NCBI GenBank assembly: GCA_902727855.1
Contig: CACVAS010000117.1
Coordinates: 242,931-306,930 of the forward strand
From: an uncultured Sulfurovum sp.
Lineage (GTDB): Bacteria > Campylobacterota > Campylobacteria > Campylobacterales > Sulfurovaceae
DNA: 64,000 bases
Reading direction: 5' to 3'
Positions within the stretch are counted from its first letter, which is position 1, and each line of letters begins with the position of its first letter. Below, piece by piece: positions 1 to 9,753 of this stretch. The translations under genes and the position numbers were made by a program. Below the pieces are notes generated by a model. The model searched no databases, was not told the origin of the DNA, and worked only from the letters and a program-made list of their open reading frames with translations.

Positions 1-501
1 GCGCTCAACTCGATTGCTGAGCTTATCCACCAAGATCCGGTAAAAGCAGAAAATGCCATACTCAAAGTCTCAACTTTTTTACGAAATACCATGGAAGAGA
101 AAGCACGTATTGCACTCAACGATGAAATACGAAATGTGCGTGATTATGTAGAACTAGAGAACATACGATTCTCAGGGAAAATATATTTTCAAGACATTGG
201 GCATATACCAAATCTTTTTGTACCAAAATTTTCTATTCAACTGCTTGTAGAAAATGCCATAAAACATGGCTTTGAGAATCATAAAAAACTAAGTATCACA
301 CTTAGCTATAATAAAGAGACACATGCTCTGATACTTTCTAATGATGGAAAACCTATCAAAAACTCAAGTTTTGGTACAGGACTTAGTAATCTTGAACAGC
401 GTCTTAAATTACTTTGTAATGGAAACATAAAAATTACCAATAAAAACAACCCAACATTTACTATCTATTTAGGAGATTGCAATGAAAATACTCATCGTTG
501 A
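1..501 (+). CDS. LytS-type sensor histidine kinase, C-terminal part (5' end outside window)
   Basis: The frame is open from base 1, so the gene begins upstream of the window. The first visible residues (ALNSIAEL) are what follows the phospho-accepting His in the LytS/YehU His_kinase domain (usual HFLFNALNSI), so that His lies just outside. The HATPase part follows, with an N-box (LLVENAIKHGF) and a G-box (GTGLSNLEQRL). The stop overlaps the next gene's ATG by 20 bases, so the two are probably translationally coupled and form a cognate pair. Signal and any membrane sensor segments cannot be seen. An internal ATG at 91 is not the real start, because conserved residues precede it. Confidence 0.88.
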   Translation, partial: ALNSIAELIHQDPVKAENAILKVSTFLRNTMEEKARIALNDEIRNVRDYVELENIRFSGKIYFQDIGHIPNLFVPKFSIQLLVENAIKHGFENHKKLSITLSYNKETHALILSNDGKPIKNSSFGTGLSNLEQRLKLLCNGNIKITNKNNPTFTIYLGDCNENTHR

Positions 502-1177
502 TGATGAAGCCTTAGCGCTTACAAGACTTAAAAGAATGCTCAATACACTAGGCTATGAAGATATTGTCGAAGCAGACAATGCACAAAAAGCACTTGAGCT
601 CATCAAGGAGAACACCTTTGATTTAGCGCTTTTAGATATCAATATGCCAGGAACCAGTGGTCTTGAACTTGGCTATGAGCTACGTTATCATAAAGAAGAC
701 TTAGCCATTATATTTCAAACCGCTTATAATGAACATGCTCTTAAAGCCTTTGACATAGGTGCTGTAGGGTATTTGATTAAACCCTTTAGCATAGAACAGT
801 TAGAAACAAGCATCGATCGTGTCAAAACTGAAAGTAAAAAGACAGATGAATTACGTATTATGAGTAAGGCTGGTGATAATTACTATCTACTCAAACCTGA
901 AGAGATTTACTACATCAAAGCGGATCTTTCTGAAGTCATGATACGCTCACAAAAAGGCTTCTCATACTACGCCCAAAAGATATCTGACCTTGAACAAAAA
1001 CTACTCAAATATGATTTTGCACGTATTCACCGCTCATACTTACTTAATATCAATAAGATTAAAGAGATAGAGACCATAGAACAAAGTAAATTACGCTTTT
1101 ACTTACAAGATATAGCAGATGAAGTCGAATCAAGCAAAGATGGTGCCAAGGCATTTAGAAATAGGTTTTCTATTTGA
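482..1177 (+). CDS. LytTR-family response regulator
   Basis: 231 residues. Residues 1-115 are a receiver domain: acidic pocket D8/D9 (LIVDDE), phospho-acceptor D52 (LALLDINMPG) and the conserved Lys in YLIKPF. Residues about 130-231 are a LytTR DNA-binding domain (YYIKADLSEVMI and FARIHRSYLLNINKI are typical). It should be phosphorylated by the overlapping LytS-type kinase and bind direct repeats upstream of its targets, which cannot be identified here. The length is normal for AlgR/LytR proteins. The next gene is convergent and 64 bases away. Confidence 0.93.
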   Translation: MKILIVDDEALALTRLKRMLNTLGYEDIVEADNAQKALELIKENTFDLALLDINMPGTSGLELGYELRYHKEDLAIIFQTAYNEHALKAFDIGAVGYLIKPFSIEQLETSIDRVKTESKKTDELRIMSKAGDNYYLLKPEEIYYIKADLSEVMIRSQKGFSYYAQKISDLEQKLLKYDFARIHRSYLLNINKIKEIETIEQSKLRFYLQDIADEVESSKDGAKAFRNRFSI

Positions 1178-1241
1178 TATAATTATTTTTGAAAATCTAT
1201 ACTTATAAAAAGTAACATGATAATTAAATTCAACAGTTCTC

Positions 1242-1793
1242 TCATATTCTTTTATATCGATATGTATATTCAGAACTATGTAAAAGAGGCATTGGAAAAA
1301 ATAAAACTAATCCTGCTCCAACAGCTGAATTAGAATTAGTACTAATTAAATTATTATGTATATCAAGAGTATAAAAACTTTTTTCTGAAGTAAATGCTGC
1401 CATAACACCTGCGTTACTATACTTAGGCAATGGCAAGCCAAAATTATTTTTTAAAATTAATTTATTATCTTGAATCTGTATTTCTTTTCCAAGACTTAAC
1501 TCATTTTTACCTAAAATAATTCCTTTTGAGTCATGTCCTGATATAAGAATATTTTTTTTGCTAACAACTTTAAAACAAACTTTATAAATTTTTTTACTTC
1601 TTGCATAAGTCACATTGATAAGTTTACGAGCTAAACTATTTCCATCGTGACTATTGTCAGGTATGCTTATATAACACCCTTCAAATTGTTTGAGTGTAGT
1701 AACTTCTTTAATTTTACTCATATTTTTAGGAACTGTTTTTGAAACACAGCCTGATAAACTTAAGAGTAATATAAAAAATATATAGTTATGCAT
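1242..1793 (-). CDS. Hypothetical lipoprotein
   Basis: 183 residues with a short hydrophobic signal and a lipobox (LSGC, Cys16), so it is probably a lipid-anchored envelope protein. I recognise no domain in the rest; it is polar, with a glycine/alanine-rich stretch near residues 125-165. Its ATG shares one base with the glyS stop (TAATG), so it is probably read from the glyS mRNA by termination-reinitiation. This coupling to a tRNA synthetase gene is likely positional rather than functional. The A+T content looks higher than in glyS. Confidence 0.75.
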   Translation of the reverse strand: MHNYIFFILLLSLSGCVSKTVPKNMSKIKEVTTLKQFEGCYISIPDNSHDGNSLARKLINVTYARSKKIYKVCFKVVSKKNILISGHDSKGIILGKNELSLGKEIQIQDNKLILKNNFGLPLPKYSNAGVMAAFTSEKSFYTLDIHNNLISTNSNSAVGAGLVLFFPMPLLHSSEYTYRYKRI

Positions 1794-3841
1794 TAAACCG
1801 TTATCTCTTTAATGTCTGCAATCGTTTTAAAGGATTTATAAATAGACCCTATAGTATGAAGTCTGTTGTTTTTGAGTACTTCATCTTCTGCATTTACCAT
1901 GACATCATCAAAATAGCCATCGAGTTCTCTTTTGAGTCCAAAGAGTGCTTCTAGTTGTGTGTTGTAGTCTGGGTAGTGACTGTTGATGACTTTTTCGTAC
2001 GCATTGTAAAGTGTGACTTCTGCATCTTCTTTAAAGAGTGAAATGTCTATAGCTAAATCACTCTCTAAGTCAATATCTTTTGAGATGTTGGCAACACGTT
2101 TAAATGTTGAGAACTGTTCTTTAAATGTATCTTCTGAGACTATACTATTGAGTGCAGAAACTTTTTTTGCTATCTCATTTATGTCTCTCTCACCGGAACT
2201 TAAAACTGCTGCTATGACTGAAGCATTAGCATCAAATGATTTATTGATACGCTCGATGATAAAGTCTACTAACAGTTGTGTATCGAAATCTTTATAGGTA
2301 TCTTTAAGTAGTACGATAATTTGATCAATATTAAACGCTAAATCGTACTTGACCACCATACGTACTATACCATTAACAGCTCTACGTAATGCAAATGGGT
2401 CTTTTGAACCTGTTGGTATTTTACCTACAGAAAAGAGCCCAAAGAGTGTGTCAAGCTTAGAAGACATAGCCACAATAGATGTAAATACAGATGTAGGGAG
2501 TTCTGCTCCCTCTCCTACTGGCATATATTGTTCTTTTATGGCTGTGTATACTAGCTCTTCTTCACCTAGTGCCTTAGCATAGTAGTACCCCATAAGCCCT
2601 TGAAGTTCTGTAAACTCATAGACCATTTCACTCATTAAGTCGGCTTTAGCAAGATTGATAGACTTGTCCATGAGTATTTCAAGATCTGCATTTTCTTTCT
2701 TTGTTTCTAATTCGACTTTTTCCATGTAGAGACCAAGTAAGCGTTGCGCAATGTTTTTTTCTCTTTGTATTTTGTCTGTAAGTGATCCTAGACCATCGAT
2801 GAACTGCACTTTTTCTAACCCCTCTCTAGAAAGTCCAGCTTTGAGGTCATTTTTGTAAAAGAAGAGTCCATCTGCAAGACGAGGTTTAAGTACACGTTCA
2901 TTTCCTTCAATCACCTTAGTGTAGTCCTCTGTGTAAGCATTGGAAACTACTACAAACTTGTTTGTAATCTTACCACCTTTAAACACAGGGAAATAACGTT
3001 GATGCTCTTTCATAGAGGTCACTATCACTTCTGGGGGTAACTCTAAAAAAAGTGCATCAAATGTACCCACCAACGCTTTTGGATTTTCTGTAATAGCTAC
3101 AACTTCTGCTAAAAGTGCAGTATCTCTTTCTATCACTATGGCATGCTCATCTTCAAGGGCATCAAACTCTTTTAGTATTTTTGACTCTCTTTGGCTAGGG
3201 TAAAGTGTCACTGCACCCTCTTTTAAAATAGTTTCATAGGTATCACTATTTGCAACTTCCACGGCATCATAGCTTATCATTCTATGGATATAAGTCTTGG
3301 TATCTGACTTTATACCAAAAAGTTCTACATCAATAGAATCATTTCCTAGACGTACTTGTAACCATCTTAGGGGTCTAATAAACTCATCTGTTCTGGATCC
3401 CCAACGCATCATTTTTCCAAATGCCATTGTGTTTAGCCACTTTTCTAACACTTCTTGTAGTAATTTGGCTGTTTCTACACCTTTTTGTTCTTTTTTAAAA
3501 TAGAGCACCTCTTTACCATTTTTTTCACCACGACCAAGTGCATCAAAAGGGACACCACATTTACGTGCAAAACCTTCTGCTGCTTTAGTAGGTACACCGT
3601 CTTTCAATGCGGCTTGTAATGGAGGACCAAATAATTCAGTAGATGTATCTGCTTGTTTTTCTGGTATTGCACTATGCTTAAGTACCAGTCTACGGGGTGT
3701 ATAGATAAACTCAAAATCAGATGTAAGGTTATAGTCCTTTAAAAGAGAAGCCCAAGATTTCTCTATATTGTTTACAATTTTAAGTAGTGGTATAGCAGGT
3801 AGTTCTTCTACCCCAATTTCAATAAGTAGTGCTTGTGTCAT
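1793..3841 (-). CDS. glyS: Glycyl-tRNA synthetase beta subunit
   Basis: 682 residues, the expected size for the beta chain of the bacterial alpha2beta2 glycyl-tRNA synthetase. The N-terminus MTQALLIEIGVEELPA is the family signature, and TPRRLVL, MRWG, FIRPLRWL and EHQRYFPVF are conserved blocks. The C-terminal DALR-like anticodon-binding part ends near ILKNNRLHTIGSIYKSF. The beta chain binds tRNA(Gly); the catalytic alpha chain (glyQ) is not in this window. The gene is followed immediately by a lipoprotein gene overlapping by one base. Confidence 0.97.
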   Translation of the reverse strand: MTQALLIEIGVEELPAIPLLKIVNNIEKSWASLLKDYNLTSDFEFIYTPRRLVLKHSAIPEKQADTSTELFGPPLQAALKDGVPTKAAEGFARKCGVPFDALGRGEKNGKEVLYFKKEQKGVETAKLLQEVLEKWLNTMAFGKMMRWGSRTDEFIRPLRWLQVRLGNDSIDVELFGIKSDTKTYIHRMISYDAVEVANSDTYETILKEGAVTLYPSQRESKILKEFDALEDEHAIVIERDTALLAEVVAITENPKALVGTFDALFLELPPEVIVTSMKEHQRYFPVFKGGKITNKFVVVSNAYTEDYTKVIEGNERVLKPRLADGLFFYKNDLKAGLSREGLEKVQFIDGLGSLTDKIQREKNIAQRLLGLYMEKVELETKKENADLEILMDKSINLAKADLMSEMVYEFTELQGLMGYYYAKALGEEELVYTAIKEQYMPVGEGAELPTSVFTSIVAMSSKLDTLFGLFSVGKIPTGSKDPFALRRAVNGIVRMVVKYDLAFNIDQIIVLLKDTYKDFDTQLLVDFIIERINKSFDANASVIAAVLSSGERDINEIAKKVSALNSIVSEDTFKEQFSTFKRVANISKDIDLESDLAIDISLFKEDAEVTLYNAYEKVINSHYPDYNTQLEALFGLKRELDGYFDDVMVNAEDEVLKNNRLHTIGSIYKSFKTIADIKEITV

Positions 3842-3985
3842 AGCTAGATAGTCCTCAAATAATTATTGCTACAATTTTACCTAAAAATTCGTAAATAGGT
3901 GGTTATTCTTTTTTATTTAAAAAACCATCTTTATATTTATAAATATAATGCTAGTATCTCGTACAAAAAATATTAAAGGAATTTT

Positions 3986-4585
3986 ATGACAAAATTAACA
4001 AAAATGACACTTTCATTTGCAACTATTACATCACTTGCTATGGCAGGTGGAGACATTAGCCCAGTTGAACCTAACTTGAACATACCACAATTTGAAGAAC
4101 CTACTATTAATGAAAGTGCAGTCTATGTAGGTGCTGCACTTGCTTCTGTCAGACTTGATGACGACCTTTTAGATGACTCATTTTCAGATATTGGTTTTAT
4201 GTTACAACTAGGGTACTCATTTAATGACTACATTGCTTTAGAAGCAAGATATACGCAGTCAAATGGAGATATGGACGATGGGGACAGCATTGGTACAGAT
4301 GTTAAAAATATTGCTATCTATTTAAAACCAATGCTACCTTTATCTGAATTTTTTACACTTTATGCTCTAGCAGGATATGGTAAAACCACACAAGATACTA
4401 GCATAGGTGATTACTCTGAATCAGGTTTCCAATGGGGAGCAGGTGCAAAAGTAGAACTTACCCAAAATATTGGACTATTTGCTGACTATACTAACTTCTA
4501 TAATGATGGTGGATTTGACACACTTCCATTTTCACATGACATCATGATGGACTCTGTGAATGTAGGTATGACGTATACGTTTTAA
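3986..4585 (+). CDS. Outer-membrane beta-barrel protein (OmpA/porin-like small barrel)
   Basis: 199 residues with a Sec signal (about 1-20, ending AMAGG). The mature part alternates polar and hydrophobic residues as in 8-stranded barrels: AVYVGAALASVRL, IGFMLQLGYSFNDYIALEARYTQ, FTLYALAGYGKT, FQWGAGAKVELTQNIGLFADYTNF. It ends VNVGMTYTF, and a C-terminal Phe is the usual BAM-recognition feature. It fits the OMP_b-brl family of small outer-membrane proteins; substrate or role is unknown. It is monocistronic: an AAAGGA site lies 7 bases before the ATG and a strong terminator follows. Confidence 0.87.
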   Translation: MTKLTKMTLSFATITSLAMAGGDISPVEPNLNIPQFEEPTINESAVYVGAALASVRLDDDLLDDSFSDIGFMLQLGYSFNDYIALEARYTQSNGDMDDGDSIGTDVKNIAIYLKPMLPLSEFFTLYALAGYGKTTQDTSIGDYSESGFQWGAGAKVELTQNIGLFADYTNFYNDGGFDTLPFSHDIMMDSVNVGMTYTF

Positions 4586-4592
4586 ACCGTCT

Positions 4593-4621
4593 AAAAGAAG
4601 CTAAAAAACCTAGCTTCTTTT
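4593..4621 (+). terminator. Rho-independent terminator after the beta-barrel gene
   Basis: Perfect 10-bp stem (AAAAGAAGCT, 4593-4602, with AGCTTCTTTT, 4612-4621) around a 9-base loop, followed by a T-rich tract. It lies 8 bases after the stop codon. On the minus strand the same stem has an A/T-rich end, so it could also end the trmL-side transcript. Confidence 0.85.
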
Positions 4622-4649
4622 ATCTATTTTTTCATACATTTTCTATTCT

Positions 4650-4808
4650 TTACTTCTCTTGGCTATTATTCTTTGTATCATCTTCTTGCATATCTATACG
4701 ATACCCATCATCATCAAATTTAGTTTTGTAGTAGTTACGTATAATTCCAAAAGTAAGATAGACAAATAAAATCACAGCTATAACATAAAGTATATCTCCA
4801 AATGACAT
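4650..4808 (-). CDS. Small single-pass membrane protein, 52 aa
   Basis: The start ATG follows the trmL stop with no spacing (TAAATG), so it is probably translated by reinitiation on the trmL mRNA. The 52-residue product has one hydrophobic segment (about residues 5-23, ILYVIAVILFVYLTFGII). A charged, acidic cytoplasmic tail follows (FDDDGYRIDMQEDD). I know no family for it. Support is the tight coupling, a clean membrane segment and an open frame to a TAA at 4650-4652. It could be a small accessory of an unknown membrane complex. Confidence 0.6.
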   Translation of the reverse strand: MSFGDILYVIAVILFVYLTFGIIRNYYKTKFDDDGYRIDMQEDDTKNNSQEK

Positions 4809-5300
4809 TTATTTCTCCTGTGTGTTTTTAATAGTAATTTTTTCAAAGCCATCATAGTTTTGACGTAGTGCGTCATACAGTACGACACCAACACTGACAC
4901 CTAGGTTGAGACTTCTGCCCTGTGGACCCATAGGTATGGTAATGCACTGCTCAGGATGAGCAAGTAATACCTTTTCATCTAACCCTTTACTCTCTGATCC
5001 AAAGAGTATGTGGTCACCCTTTTTAAATGTTGCATTAAAATATAGGTTATCTGTTTTTGTTGTACTCATATAGCTGTTTGTAACTATAGGATGTTTTTCC
5101 AGATATGCATCAAAACTTTCCCAAACCACAAGATCTAAATGTTTCCAATAATCCAAACCCGCACGTTTCACTGCTTTGTCATCTATATCAAAACCTAATG
5201 GTTTTATAAGATGGAGTGTTGCGCCAAGATTGACACAAAGACGACCTATAGTACCTGTATTTTGGGGAATCATAGGTTCTACTAAAACAATATTGAACAT
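4809..5300 (-). CDS. trmL: tRNA (cytidine(34)-2'-O)-methyltransferase (SPOUT family)
   Basis: 163 residues, typical of TrmL/YibK. It methylates the 2'-OH of the wobble nucleotide of leucine tRNAs using S-adenosylmethionine. The N-terminus (NIVLVEPMIPQNTGTIGRLC) and the C-terminal trefoil-knot motifs (HILFGSESKGL, CITIPMGPQGRSLNLGVSVGVVLYDALRQ) match the family. It is the second gene of a purU-trmL-52-aa protein run, three bases after purU. Confidence 0.95.
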   Translation of the reverse strand: MFNIVLVEPMIPQNTGTIGRLCVNLGATLHLIKPLGFDIDDKAVKRAGLDYWKHLDLVVWESFDAYLEKHPIVTNSYMSTTKTDNLYFNATFKKGDHILFGSESKGLDEKVLLAHPEQCITIPMGPQGRSLNLGVSVGVVLYDALRQNYDGFEKITIKNTQEK

Positions 5301-5303
5301 AGA

Positions 5304-6140
5304 TTAAAATATCACTGTTTTATTATCATGTACAAAGACACGGTCATGCAGTACAAGCGCTAAAGCACGTGAAAGTACCACTTTCTCACCATCACGTCCT
5401 GCGCTTTGCATCTCTTTCCATGAAAGACGATGATTGACAGGGATGACATTTTGAGCAATAATTGGTCCTTCATCTAAATCATCTGTGACAAAATGTGCTG
5501 TAGCACCGATAATCTTCACACCTCTTTCATAGGCTTGTTTATAGGGGTTAGCCCCAATAAATGCTGGTAAAAATGAGTGATGAATATTGATAATCTTCCC
5601 ACTATATGCTTTAACAAATGTAGGTGTCAAGATACGCATATATTTTGCTAAAACCATGTAGTCAAAAGTATATTTTTGTATCTCTTGCATCACTTTTACC
5701 TCATGTTCATCACGGGTAAGTCCATCAGCTGAAATGGAGATAAAAGGAATATTAAACCTTTCTACAAGGGTACGAAGTGTTTCATGATTAGCTATAACAC
5801 AACCTATCTCGGCATTCAGTTCTCCAGCCTCATTTCGTATGAGTATGTCACCCAAGGCATGAGACTCTTTGGTTGCCAAAATAACAATTTTTTTATTTTT
5901 TGGGATAATCACACGTATCCGTGCATCATCTGGACATACTGTTTTCAATGCATCATTGAGTTCATCTGTATCAAAGTCACCAGATACAACGGTTCGCATA
6001 AAAAACTTTTCTTTTTCTTTATCAACAAACTCACGGTTGGAGTCAATATTTAAATCTCTATCATAAAAAACTTTAGACACTTTATAGACTAACCCTTTTG
6101 CATCATGACAATCAATAAGAACTCTGGCTCTTTTTTCCAC
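5304..6140 (-). CDS. purU: Formyltetrahydrofolate deformylase
   Basis: 278 residues. An N-terminal ACT domain (about 1-80) is followed by a formyltransferase-fold hydrolase domain (90-278). It hydrolyses 10-formyl-THF to formate and THF, balancing one-carbon pools and feeding formate to PurT. Motifs visible: IVILATKESHALGD, then NIHHSFLPAFIGANPYKQAYERGVKIIGATAHFVTDDLDEGPII, which carries the catalytic Asn/His/Asp set. It lies 24 bases downstream of leuB on the same strand, so co-transcription with leuDB is possible. Confidence 0.95.
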   Translation of the reverse strand: MEKRARVLIDCHDAKGLVYKVSKVFYDRDLNIDSNREFVDKEKEKFFMRTVVSGDFDTDELNDALKTVCPDDARIRVIIPKNKKIVILATKESHALGDILIRNEAGELNAEIGCVIANHETLRTLVERFNIPFISISADGLTRDEHEVKVMQEIQKYTFDYMVLAKYMRILTPTFVKAYSGKIINIHHSFLPAFIGANPYKQAYERGVKIIGATAHFVTDDLDEGPIIAQNVIPVNHRLSWKEMQSAGRDGEKVVLSRALALVLHDRVFVHDNKTVIF

Positions 6141-6164
6141 TATGATAACCTCAATTAAAAGTTA

Positions 6165-7238
6165 TTATTTACTTGCATAGTTTGCAATAATATCACCCAT
6201 TTCAGTACATGAACAAATCTCTTTAGCGTCATAATCACCTAAATCACCTGTTCTGTACCCTTCACTAAGTGCTCTTTTAATGGCATTATCAATTCTATCT
6301 GCAGCATCGTTTTCACCTAAGGCATAACGTAACATCATACTCGCACTAGAAATTGTTGCTAAAGGATTAGCAATACCTTGACCTGCAATATCAGGTGCGC
6401 TTCCATGTATCGGCTCATAAAGTCCTACCCCCATACCCGTACTTGCACTAGGAAGTAGTCCAATAGAGCCTGAAAGCATTGAAGCAGCATCCGACAAGAT
6501 ATCACCAAAAATATTACCTGTTAAAATAACATCAAACTGTTTAGGATCACGTATGAGTTGCATTGCAGCATTATCTACATACATATGAGAGAGTTCTACT
6601 TCAGGGTACTCTGTAGAAACTTCTTCTACTATCTCTCTCCAAAATTGACTTACTTCAAGAACATTGGCTTTATCTACTGAACAAATACGTTTATCTCTTT
6701 TCATAGCAATCTCAAAAGCGACTTTAGAAATACGAATAACCTCTTCACGTGTATATCTCATAGTGTTAAAAGCTTCATTTTCATGAAGTTCTCTTGGTTG
6801 ACCAAAGTAGATACCACCAGTCAATTCACGTACAACCATGATATCTGCACCTTTAATCACTTCAGGCTTTAAACTAGATGCATTCACAAGTTCATCATAT
6901 ACCATAGCTGGTCTAAGGTTTGCAAAGGTTCCCATAGCTTTACGTAAAGCAAGTAATCCAGACTCAGGACGTAAGTGTCTCTCTAAATTATCCCATTTTG
7001 GACCACCGATAGCACCAAAAAGGACTGAATCACATTTTTTAACACCATTCACTGTCTCATCGGGTAATGGTATACCTGTTTCATCTATCGCAGCACCACC
7101 TAGAAGCATTTCTTCATATTTTAATGTGAAGTCTTCTTGTACAGAAACAGCATCAAGTACTTTGATGGCTTCATCAATGATTTCTGGTCCAATACCATCA
7201 CCTTTAATCACACCAATTTTATAACTTCTATTACTCAT
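6165..7238 (-). CDS. leuB: 3-isopropylmalate dehydrogenase
   Basis: 357 residues, normal for the family. It oxidises and decarboxylates 3-isopropylmalate with NAD+ in leucine synthesis. Conserved parts are [13 protein letters not shown] at the N-terminus, the substrate-binding [33 protein letters not shown], the Lys/Asp metal site region ([27 protein letters not shown]), and the NAD loop [17 protein letters not shown]. It follows leuD with one base between them. leuA and leuC are not nearby. Confidence 0.97.
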   Translation of the reverse strand: MSNRSYKIGVIKGDGIGPEIIDEAIKVLDAVSVQEDFTLKYEEMLLGGAAIDETGIPLPDETVNGVKKCDSVLFGAIGGPKWDNLERHLRPESGLLALRKAMGTFANLRPAMVYDELVNASSLKPEVIKGADIMVVRELTGGIYFGQPRELHENEAFNTMRYTREEVIRISKVAFEIAMKRDKRICSVDKANVLEVSQFWREIVEEVSTEYPEVELSHMYVDNAAMQLIRDPKQFDVILTGNIFGDILSDAASMLSGSIGLLPSASTGMGVGLYEPIHGSAPDIAGQGIANPLATISSASMMLRYALGENDAADRIDNAIKRALSEGYRTGDLGDYDAKEICSCTEMGDIIANYASK

Positions 7239-7239
7239 A

Positions 7240-7734
7240 CTACTTCCCTTTTGTTTCTAATTCTTTTTTAGCAAATGCAATAAGACCACCAGCATCAACC
7301 AACTCCTGCATAAATTCTGGAATAGGTAAAAACTTATACGTCTTTGCTTGACTTACATTTATGACTTCTCCTGCATCCATGTCTACTCTTACTGTGTCAC
7401 CTTCATGAATCTCTGCAGACTCTTCTAGCTCAAAAATAGGCAAGCCCATATTGAATGAATTTCTGTAAAATATACGTGCAAATGTAGGTGCAATAATGGC
7501 AGAAACACCTGCTTCTTTTAGGGCTATAGGTGCATGTTCTCTACTTGACCCACAGCCAAAATTTTCTCCAGCAACAATAATGTCACCTGCTGACATTTTA
7601 GAAACAAATGATGGATCTGCATCTTCCATAACGTGTTTTGCTAATTCTGAAGCATCCGATGTATTAAGATATCTTGCTGCAATAATAAGATCTGTGTCTA
7701 CATTATCACCAAATTTCCAAACTTTACCTTGCAA
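7240..7734 (-). CDS. leuD: 3-isopropylmalate dehydratase small subunit
   Basis: 164 residues of the short, archaeal/HacB-like type (about 160-170 aa). It forms the swivelling domain of the LeuCD isomerase, which converts 2- to 3-isopropylmalate. Signatures are [17 protein letters not shown] and [14 protein letters not shown]. The start is TTG, chosen because AAAGGA lies about 5 bases upstream and the protein begins exactly as family members do ([15 protein letters not shown]). It heads the leuD-leuB(-purU-trmL) run. Confidence 0.95.
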   Translation of the reverse strand: MQGKVWKFGDNVDTDLIIAARYLNTSDASELAKHVMEDADPSFVSKMSAGDIIVAGENFGCGSSREHAPIALKEAGVSAIIAPTFARIFYRNSFNMGLPIFELEESAEIHEGDTVRVDMDAGEVINVSQAKTYKFLPIPEFMQELVDAGGLIAFAKKELETKGK

Positions 7735-7778
7735 GTTAATCCTTTAAATAGAGGGTATTACCCTAAAAAATTTTCGCG

Positions 7779-7784
7779 ATTATA
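7779..7784 (-). promoter_or_regulatory. Probable sigma70 -10 box for leuDB
   Basis: TATAAT on the minus strand inside GTTATAATCG, about 45 bases before the TTG start of leuD. The upstream DNA is T-rich, as in Campylobacterota promoters, which often lack a good -35. A small dyad (AGGGT-ATT-ACCCT, about 7752-7764) sits between this box and the start and could be part of a leader. No Leu-rich leader peptide was seen. Confidence 0.6.
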
Positions 7785-7837
7785 ACAAAAAAACAAAAAA
7801 TAACCTAATATCATGCCCTTTTAGAATGAAATTTCGG

Positions 7838-7843
7838 TATAAT
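7838..7843 (+). promoter_or_regulatory. Probable sigma70 -10 box for rpoD
   Basis: TATAAT preceded by CGG (TTCGGTATAATCC), a clean -10 sequence about 53 bases before the rpoD ATG. It predicts transcription starting near 7850. No convincing -35 box is visible. It is divergent from the leuDB promoter about 55 bases away. Confidence 0.65.
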
Positions 7844-7896
7844 CCACCTTAATTATAACTGAGATAAATCAATCATAACTTTCAAGGGTACAACAT

Positions 7897-9750
7897 ATGG
7901 CAGCAAAAGACAGCATGAAGAGCGTAGAAGCATTATTCCAATCTAAAAAGAAAGATGATATTGTAACACTTGAAAATATTGCAAAAGAGTTTTCAAAACA
8001 ACCCACACTAGCACAAGCTAAAAAGATTCACAAATTTTCTACAGACGCAAAAGCTGAAATTATCTCAGCTTCTGAATTTGCACAGTTTCTTACAGAGAAA
8101 GAGAAGAAAAAGCGTGATGAGGAGAGAAAAAAACTCATAGAAGGTGGCAATAAAGATGAGTTTGACCTTCACAAAGAGAAAGAACTTTTAGAGTGGAGTC
8201 GTTCTGACTCACCTGTACGTATGTATTTACGTGAAATGGGTAAAATACCGCTACTAACGAAAGAAGAAGAAGTTGATCTCTCAATGCGTATTGAAGAGGG
8301 TGAAGATATTATTATAGATGCAATCTGTTCTGTACCCTATCTAGTAGGATACATTTTAAATTATAAAGACCCTTTACTTAACCGTGAAAGACGTGTAAAA
8401 GAGTTATTTAAAAGTTTTGAAGATGAAAAATCAAGTGATGATAGTGCAGATGATGATGTAGAAGAAAAAGATGACTCTACAGCTAAATCACCCAAAAGTG
8501 ACAAAAGAGTTAAACAGGTTATTGATAGTTTTAAACAACTTGAAAAATCTAAAAAAGATTGGTTAAAAGCACGTGAAGATTTAGCTAAACTCGATCCTGA
8601 AACTGAAGATGTTGTCACTATATTACATGAGCGATTAAAAATTGCCTTTAAAAAAGAACTTTTAAAACAAGCGCTTTTAAATTTAGGGCCTACTTCTAAA
8701 CTCATTAACGAACTTGTAAAAGCTATGGAGACTGCACTAAAATCAGATGATAGTTTTGACAAAGAGTTAAAACGTTTGGAATATAAACTTCCTCTTTTCA
8801 ATGACATGCTCAAAGAAAATCACCAAAAACTTTTAAATAATATTATTGAAATGGATAAAGATGATATCATAGATGCAGTCCCTGAGACAACAATGGTAAG
8901 TACCTATGTAGAAATTAAAAAACTTTTTGAAACACGTGAGGCATCTAAAGGTGGCTTTGATCTTACAGAAGAAAAACTACAAGAGATACTGGGTCAAATA
9001 CGTCAAGGTAAAGCGAAGTCTGAAGTTGCTAAAACACGTATGGCTAAGTCGAACCTTAGACTTGTTGTAAGTATTGCGAAACGTTACACTAACCGTGGAC
9101 TTCCATTTCTTGACCTCATACAAGAAGGAAACATCGGTCTTATGAAGGCTGTTGATAAGTTTGAGTATGAAAAAGGTTACAAATTCTCTACCTATGCTAC
9201 ATGGTGGATACGTCAAGCTATTTCACGTGCTATTGCAGACCAAGCTAGAACTATACGTATTCCTATTCATATGATTGAAACGATTAACCGTATCAACAAA
9301 ATCATTAGAAAACATCTACAAGAAACAGGTAAAGAACCAGACTTAGATACCATCGCTGAAGAAGTTGGACTCTCAGTGGATAAAGTTAAAAATGTCATAA
9401 AAATTACTAAAGAACCAGTATCATTAGAAACACCCGTTGGTGATGAAGATGATGGTAGATTTGGTGACTTCATTGAAGACAAGACAACACTCAGTCCTAC
9501 TGATGTAGTCTTAAAAGATGATTTAAATAATCAAATTGATGATGTACTTGACCAACTCAACGAAAGAGAGAAAGCTGTTATACGTATGCGTTTTGGACTT
9601 TTAGAAGACGAGAGTGACAGAACTCTAGAGGAGATAGGTAAAGAACTTTCAGTGACACGTGAGAGAGTTAGACAAATAGAGTCATCTGCGATTAAAAAGT
9701 TAAAACACCCTAAAGTAGGTAGGAAGCTTAAGAATTATATAGAAGAGTAG
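7897..9750 (+). CDS. rpoD: RNA polymerase primary sigma factor RpoD (sigma70)
   Basis: 617 residues, usual for proteobacterial RpoD. It has an N-terminal region 1.1 (about 1-80). Region 1.2 is at 103-140 ([23 protein letters not shown]), followed by a long acidic non-conserved insert (to about 375). Regions 2.1-2.4 include [19 protein letters not shown] and [15 protein letters not shown]. Region 3 follows, then region 4 with the -35-binding helix-turn-helix ([21 protein letters not shown]). It directs housekeeping transcription. It is probably co-transcribed with the MoaB-like gene three bases downstream. Confidence 0.98.
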   Translation: MAAKDSMKSVEALFQSKKKDDIVTLENIAKEFSKQPTLAQAKKIHKFSTDAKAEIISASEFAQFLTEKEKKKRDEERKKLIEGGNKDEFDLHKEKELLEWSRSDSPVRMYLREMGKIPLLTKEEEVDLSMRIEEGEDIIIDAICSVPYLVGYILNYKDPLLNRERRVKELFKSFEDEKSSDDSADDDVEEKDDSTAKSPKSDKRVKQVIDSFKQLEKSKKDWLKAREDLAKLDPETEDVVTILHERLKIAFKKELLKQALLNLGPTSKLINELVKAMETALKSDDSFDKELKRLEYKLPLFNDMLKENHQKLLNNIIEMDKDDIIDAVPETTMVSTYVEIKKLFETREASKGGFDLTEEKLQEILGQIRQGKAKSEVAKTRMAKSNLRLVVSIAKRYTNRGLPFLDLIQEGNIGLMKAVDKFEYEKGYKFSTYATWWIRQAISRAIADQARTIRIPIHMIETINRINKIIRKHLQETGKEPDLDTIAEEVGLSVDKVKNVIKITKEPVSLETPVGDEDDGRFGDFIEDKTTLSPTDVVLKDDLNNQIDDVLDQLNEREKAVIRMRFGLLEDESDRTLEEIGKELSVTRERVRQIESSAIKKLKHPKVGRKLKNYIEE

Positions 9751-9753
9751 TCT

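Noticed and set aside
2013..2582. Long open frames on the plus strand inside glyS
   Set aside because: They run antisense to strongly conserved GlyS blocks, have no ribosome site and a composition dictated by the opposite strand.
5784..6066. Two plus-strand frames inside purU
   Set aside because: Antisense shadows of the ACT domain coding region; Phe/Ile/Ser-rich translation with no family features.
8361..8813. 150-codon minus-strand frame inside rpoD
   Set aside because: It mirrors the acidic, Asp/Lys-rich insert of sigma70, giving a Ser/Leu-rich artefact.
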